Of a stretch of 9,494 bases of DNA, positions 6,590 to 9,494 are shown piece by piece; the first letter of the stretch is position 1; each line of letters starts with the position of its first letter. The notes beneath the pieces are model-generated. The model was given only the letters and a program-made list of their open reading frames with translations. It was not told where the DNA came from and made no database searches. The stretch is from G020350405 sp964513655 (lineage in GTDB: Bacteria > Planctomycetota > Phycisphaerae > Sedimentisphaerales > Anaerobacaceae): the NCBI GenBank assembly GCA_964513655.1, contig CAZENQ010000121.1:1-9494 (forward strand), given 5' to 3'. The translations under genes and the position numbers were made by a program.

Positions 6590-6730
6590 TTATGCCGGTG
6601 GTGCTTCAGGCTCTTCTGCTGGTGCCTCTGCTGGTGCCTCTGGAGGTGTCTCGGCCGGCGTCTCGGCCGGTGCCTCGGCCGGTGCCTCTTGAGGCTCTTC
6701 CGGGGCTTGAGGTGTTTCTTCAAAAATCAT
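6590..6730 (-). CDS. Small acidic Pro/Glu/Ala-repeat peptide
   Basis: This 46-residue protein is too short for routine ORF cut-offs. After a start of MIFEETPQAPEEPQ it contains six four-residue units of the form E-(A/T)-P-(A/P) at 15-38, then ends EEPEAPPA. I count 13 Glu, 13 Pro and 12 Ala, with no Lys, Arg, His, Asp or Cys, so the net charge is about -13. It should be extended and disordered, has no signal peptide or membrane segment, and is probably cytoplasmic. Support for a real gene: ATG start, AAAGGAG (6739-6745) 8 nt upstream, and a promoter candidate at 6795-6823. Overlapping frames at this site on both strands lack such starts. I do not recognise a family. It could be a flexible linker-like or charge-scaffold peptide, or a decayed fragment of a larger repeat protein. 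Confidence 0.65.
   Translation of the reverse strand: MIFEETPQAPEEPQEAPAEAPAETPAETPPEAPAEAPAEEPEAPPA
6617..6688 (-). repeat. Six tandem 12-bp repeats inside the small acidic gene
   Basis: Six in-frame 12-bp units encode the E-(A/T)-P-(A/P) repeats. The first two units are identical (GAGGCACCGGCC), and so are the last two (GAGGCACCAGCA), while the two in the middle have diverged. This suggests recent duplication or contraction by slippage. Because units are multiples of three, copy-number changes would keep the frame. Confidence 0.7.
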
Positions 6731-6794
6731 AGAATTCACTCCTTTCAAAAAAAACTCAATGAACATCATCCTTACTTACATTAAATGTTTTACC

Positions 6795-6823
6795 CTTATC
6801 CCAATAAAAAGAATATTGGTCAA
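6795..6823 (-). promoter_or_regulatory. Promoter candidate for the small acidic peptide, spacer formed by a dyad
   Basis: On the minus strand TTGACC (6823-6818, 5/6) and GATAAG (6800-6795, 4/6) are separated by exactly 17 nt. The dyad CCAATA-N7-TATTGG (6801-6819) fills the spacer and overlaps the end of the -35 box, the position expected for a repressor site. The transcript would start near 6788, about 58 nt before the ATG. Confidence 0.45.
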
Positions 6824-6850
6824 GAACTTCTTTGAGATATTCTCAGCTAC

Positions 6851-6870
6851 ACCACACCCCCCCAGGCTTA
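6851..6870. repeat. C-tract intergenic motif, copy 3 (weaker)
   Basis: ACCACACCCCCCCAGGCTTA aligns with the first half of copy 2 after a one-base shift and has a seven-C run. The similarity fades after AGGC. It lies about 120 bp upstream of the small acidic gene. Confidence 0.3.
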
Positions 6871-6958
6871 TACAAGGAATCCCATACCTTTTCACTTGCA
6901 TAATCACCCTTTCAGAATTCGCTAAAGTACGATTTGACAGAATTGTAGCCCCTCTGGC

Positions 6959-6970
6959 CTGCAAATCAAG
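6959..6970. repeat. Short intergenic repeat, copy 2 (CTGCAAATCAAG)
   Basis: Identical over 12 bases to 4641-4652. On the minus strand it contains TTGATT, the -35 of the weaker promoter candidate ending at 6942. Confidence 0.3.
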
Positions 6971-7107
6971 GAAAATATAAACCAATTTAAGAATACTCGC
7001 ACCAACTTTCCTGCTGAGGATGCCAAATTCCTCTGGCCGGAACTACTCTTGACGTTTCCTCAAAACAGCAGCCAAGTACAGGAAAGTCTATGTTGATACA
7101 GGCGGGA

Positions 7108-7136
7108 TTGAAATTCTGTCACTTATCCTGTAGAAT
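7108..7136 (+). promoter_or_regulatory. Near-consensus sigma70-type promoter for the beta-propeller gene
   Basis: TTGAAA (7108-7113, 4/6) and TAGAAT (7131-7136, 5/6) are separated by exactly 17 nt. The transcript would start near 7143, about 40 nt before the ATG at 7185. This is the best-placed promoter candidate in the window and probably serves both the propeller and the DUF362 genes. Confidence 0.6.
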
Positions 7137-7184
7137 CAGCACTCGATATAAGAAAAATTTTATGGCATCGATGAAAGGTGTACA

Positions 7185-8702
7185 ATGTTGACAGGAAGAA
7201 AGACGCTTTTGTATTTACTAATCTTCTCGATGTTTTGTGCCCACGTTACCATTTACACGGTCTCGGCTGATGACCAGCCGCAGTGGGGTCAGAGATATTC
7301 CCGGAACATGGTGTCAGAGGAAACCGGCCTCCCGGAGACTTTTGACCCGGCCACCGGCACAAACATCAAGTGGGTCGCTCAATTAGGCACGCAGACCTAC
7401 TCCACGCCGGTAGTAAGTAGCGGCAAAGTGCTTATTGGCACAAACAATAACAAGCCTCGCGACCCTCGGCACAAGGGAGACCGCGGCGTCTTGATGTGCT
7501 TAGACGAAAAGGACGGGAGCTTTTGCTGGCAGCTTGTCGTTCCAAAACTGGGAAAAGATCCATACATAGACTGGCCCCGAGTAGGGATGTGTTCGTCAGC
7601 TACTATTGAGGGCAACAGGGCTTACATTCTGAGCAATAAAGGTGAAGTAATATGCCTCGACCTTAATGGCCAGGTCAACGGCAATGACGGACCATACCTG
7701 GACGAAGGCCGACATATGGCCCCAACTGATGTCGGGCCAATGAAGGTGGCCAAAACAGATGCAGATATCATCTGGCTGTTCGATTTGATTGGAGAGATGG
7801 GAGTACACGTGCACGACTCGGCTCATAGTACGATACTCCTGCACGGAAACTTTCTGTACGTCAACACGAGCAATGGTCTCAACAGTAAGCATACAGGTGT
7901 TTACTCTCCCGACGCCCCGAGCCTGGTAGTGCTCGACAAGAGAACCGGTCAGCTCGCAGCCAGGGAAAATGAGAACATTAGTCCCCGGATATTCCACTGC
8001 ACCTGGTCATCACCCGCATTAGGCGAAGTCAACGGCCGGCCGCTGGTATTCTTCTGTGGCGGCGACGGTGTTTGTTATGCATTTGAGGCGTTAGAGTCCG
8101 CTCCATCCTCGAAGAAGTTAAAGAATATCTGGCGTTTCGACTGTGACCCGACTGCACCAAAGGAAAATGTGCACCAATACATTGGAAACCGCCGCGAGAG
8201 CCCAAGCAATATCAAGAGCATGCCGGTGTTTCACAACAATCGTGTATATGTGACGGTCGGCGGTGACATCTGGTGGGGCAAGCACAAGGCCTGGCTGAAG
8301 TGCATCGATGCGACGAAGACAGGGGACATAACCAATTCCGGAGAAATTTGGTCGTACCCGCTGCAGCGCCACTGCTGCTCAACTCCGTCTGTGTACGACG
8401 GTTTAATTTTTGTCGCTGATTGCGGACAATATATTCACTGTGTAAACGCCGAGACCGGCAAGCCGTACTGGACCCATGACGCAAAGGGAGAGATTTGGGC
8501 TTCGACGCTCGTGGCTGACGGAAAGATCTATATCGGTACGCGACGGGGGGATTTCTGGGTCCTGGCTGCAAGTAAGGACAAAAGGGTCATAAGCTCGCGC
8601 AGGCTGGACAGCCCGATAGTCGGCACACCTGTCGCTGCTAACGGCGTGCTCTACGTTACCACAATGAAAAAACTCTATGCGGTGAAAAAGCACACAGAAT
8701 AA
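7185..8702 (+). CDS. Secreted PQQ-like (BamB-type) beta-propeller protein
   Basis: The protein has 505 residues. A signal peptide occupies residues 1-28 (basic start, hydrophobic 8-26, cleavage near VSA). The mature part opens with QWGQRYSRNMVSEETGLP (33-50), the usual entry of planctomycete PQQ-like propellers. It then carries blades with short strand repeats such as STPVVSSGKVLIGT (73-86), SSPALGEVNGRPLVFF (275-290), STPSVYDGLIFVADCG (399-414), ASTLVADGKIYIGT (439-452) and GTPVAANGVLYVTT (480-493). The family is mostly a protein-binding or scaffold fold; PQQ binding or dehydrogenase activity cannot be claimed. AAAGGTG (7174-7180) fixes the start. The mature part has 13 cysteines, many for an exported propeller, including Cys397-Cys398. 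It lies 45 bp before the DUF362 gene on the same strand and is probably co-transcribed with it. Confidence 0.88.
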   Translation: MLTGRKTLLYLLIFSMFCAHVTIYTVSADDQPQWGQRYSRNMVSEETGLPETFDPATGTNIKWVAQLGTQTYSTPVVSSGKVLIGTNNNKPRDPRHKGDRGVLMCLDEKDGSFCWQLVVPKLGKDPYIDWPRVGMCSSATIEGNRAYILSNKGEVICLDLNGQVNGNDGPYLDEGRHMAPTDVGPMKVAKTDADIIWLFDLIGEMGVHVHDSAHSTILLHGNFLYVNTSNGLNSKHTGVYSPDAPSLVVLDKRTGQLAARENENISPRIFHCTWSSPALGEVNGRPLVFFCGGDGVCYAFEALESAPSSKKLKNIWRFDCDPTAPKENVHQYIGNRRESPSNIKSMPVFHNNRVYVTVGGDIWWGKHKAWLKCIDATKTGDITNSGEIWSYPLQRHCCSTPSVYDGLIFVADCGQYIHCVNAETGKPYWTHDAKGEIWASTLVADGKIYIGTRRGDFWVLAASKDKRVISSRRLDSPIVGTPVAANGVLYVTTMKKLYAVKKHTE

Positions 8703-8747
8703 AATGTGATAATTATACCCGGTTGGAGTGAAGAAAGGGCAAAAGAA

Positions 8748-9494
8748 ATGCGATTGTTTGGAAAAAGACAAACACAGTCACCCGGTCTTAAGGCAAATAA
8801 GTATCATAAGCGCAACAGCAAACACCGCTGGTTTACATGGATGTTTCCCATTGGTGGATTGTTTGCGCTGTTATGGTTCCTGCTTCGCGTGATTCCGAAG
8901 CCTTCCCGTGCGACGTATCCTTGTCAGCGGATGGCTTTCCCATTGGCCTCAGGCTTTGTGGTTTGGCTCCTGGGGGCCTTCGGCTCAATCACGGCTTTTC
9001 GCAAGGCCAAGCGCTGCTTTGCACAGTCGCGTTATCTGCTATGTGTAGTACTTGTTGCCGCCGGCATCGGGTCGATGTGGTTAGCTCAAAGCATTACAAC
9101 AGAGCAGGTATTATTAGCTGATGAACCCGTCGCAAACGCTCCAATAGGAATTGCTAAGGGGCTCTATCCGGGACGTGTTGTCTGGGTACATAATCCCGAT
9201 GCGACCGATTGGGACGGTCCCGGAGACGGACATTGGTGGGAAAGAAGCCATACGGAACAGGATGTGGTGGACAGTATGATGGCCCGGGCAATCCGGGAAT
9301 TTAGTGGCCGGGCAAACAGCGCCGCCGCCTGGGACAAGCTCTTCAAACACTTCAACAAAACGCAGGGCAGGGGAAATGTCGGATATAAGCCGGGAGAGAA
9401 GATTGTAATTAAGATAAATTATGTAGGCTGTATTAAAGTCTGGGACAGACGCCCGGTAACAAAGGTCGAAGACTACAACCTCAGGAGCCTCGAT
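8748..9494 (+). CDS. DUF362 domain protein with three N-terminal membrane segments, 3' end cut by window edge
   Basis: The frame is open from the ATG at 8748 to the window end, giving 249 residues and no stop. AAAGGG (8734-8739) lies 8 nt upstream. A strongly basic N-terminus (1-27) is followed by membrane segments at about 29-47, 63-83 and 97-113. The motif RVIPKPSRATYPC (47-59) after the first segment is familiar from membrane-anchored DUF362 proteins. By the positive-inside rule the N-terminus is cytoplasmic and the downstream domain outside. That domain begins with GRVVWVHNPDATDWDG (142-157) and GHWWERSHTEQDVVDSMM (161-178), with KPGEKIVIKINYVG (214-227) as the first core strand; this matches DUF362 starts. 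The biochemical role of the family is not established; some members carry iron-sulfur sites, which would lie beyond the edge here. The 45-bp spacing suggests an operon with the propeller gene. Confidence 0.82.
   Translation, partial: MRLFGKRQTQSPGLKANKYHKRNSKHRWFTWMFPIGGLFALLWFLLRVIPKPSRATYPCQRMAFPLASGFVVWLLGAFGSITAFRKAKRCFAQSRYLLCVVLVAAGIGSMWLAQSITTEQVLLADEPVANAPIGIAKGLYPGRVVWVHNPDATDWDGPGDGHWWERSHTEQDVVDSMMARAIREFSGRANSAAAWDKLFKHFNKTQGRGNVGYKPGEKIVIKINYVGCIKVWDRRPVTKVEDYNLRSLD

Larger units (their letters stand above)
6731..7184. other. AT-richer divergent intergenic region
   Basis: This stretch separates the small acidic gene (minus) from the beta-propeller gene (plus). It is visibly richer in A and T than the flanking genes. 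It holds promoter candidates for both genes, the third C-tract motif and the second CTGCAAATCAAG copy. Open frames of about 70 codons on both strands lack ribosome binding sites and recognisable content, so I call no further gene here. A second, weaker minus-strand promoter candidate, TTGATT-16 nt-TACAAT (6969-6942), could give a longer leader for the small gene. Confidence 0.6.

Noticed and set aside
6490..6723. 77-codon minus-strand frame with Arg/His-rich repeats
   Set aside because: It overlaps the small acidic gene in another frame, begins at TTG without a Shine-Dalgarno site, and its repeats are the tandem DNA units read out of frame.
6466..6732. 88-codon plus-strand frame rich in Leu/Val/Pro
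   Set aside because: It is antisense to the small acidic gene, and its low complexity comes from the same tandem repeats. No good ribosome binding site precedes it.
6934..6939. Perfect TTGACA on the plus strand
   Set aside because: No -10-like hexamer lies 16-18 nt downstream, so I did not call a promoter.
6759..6985. Open frames of about 70 codons on both strands in the AT-richer region
   Set aside because: Neither has a Shine-Dalgarno site or a recognisable domain; the minus frame starts at TTG, and promoter elements overlap both.

Overview
The window looks like chromosomal DNA from a member of the Planctomycetota or a close relative, of moderate GC content. This rests on gene content: a Tat-exported Gfo/Idh/MocA oxidoreductase, a PmoA-like (DUF6807) protein, a PQQ-type beta-propeller protein and a membrane-anchored DUF362 protein, a mix typical of planctomycete accessory gene sets. 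No tRNA, rRNA, CRISPR array, transposase or integrase was seen. All family names come from recognising residues by eye; no database was searched.

Layout. Positions 1-4510 hold a three-gene minus-strand operon, read right to left: a large secreted protein of unrecognised family (4510-2363), a DUF6807/PmoA-like secreted protein (2311-1253), and a Tat-exported Gfo/Idh/MocA oxidoreductase (1171 to beyond the left edge). Each gene has a good ribosome binding site, and the last two share an identical 12-nt initiation region. A control region of about 415 bp (4511-4926) separates this operon from a divergent plus-strand gene (4927-6390), a Tat-exported protein with an L-fucose/L-arabinose isomerase-like C-terminal half. 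That control region holds one promoter candidate per direction and three dyad symmetries.

From 6391 to 7184 the DNA is mostly non-coding but structured. It has a run of inverted repeats, two of which are mutually exclusive hairpins sharing one arm. It also holds a small minus-strand gene (6590-6730) for a 46-residue, strongly acidic Pro/Glu/Ala repeat peptide with a clear ribosome binding site and a promoter whose spacer is a dyad. On the right, a near-consensus promoter (7108-7136) drives a plus-strand pair: a secreted PQQ-like beta-propeller protein (7185-8702) and a DUF362 protein with three N-terminal membrane segments (8748 to beyond the right edge).

How they may work together (inference): nearly every product carries an export or membrane signal, and four resemble carbohydrate-active or redox families. 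The left and central genes look like an extracytoplasmic sugar or polysaccharide-derivative modification module. No transporter, sulfatase or regulator lies in the window to fix the substrate. The small acidic peptide and the structured DNA around it are the least explained parts.
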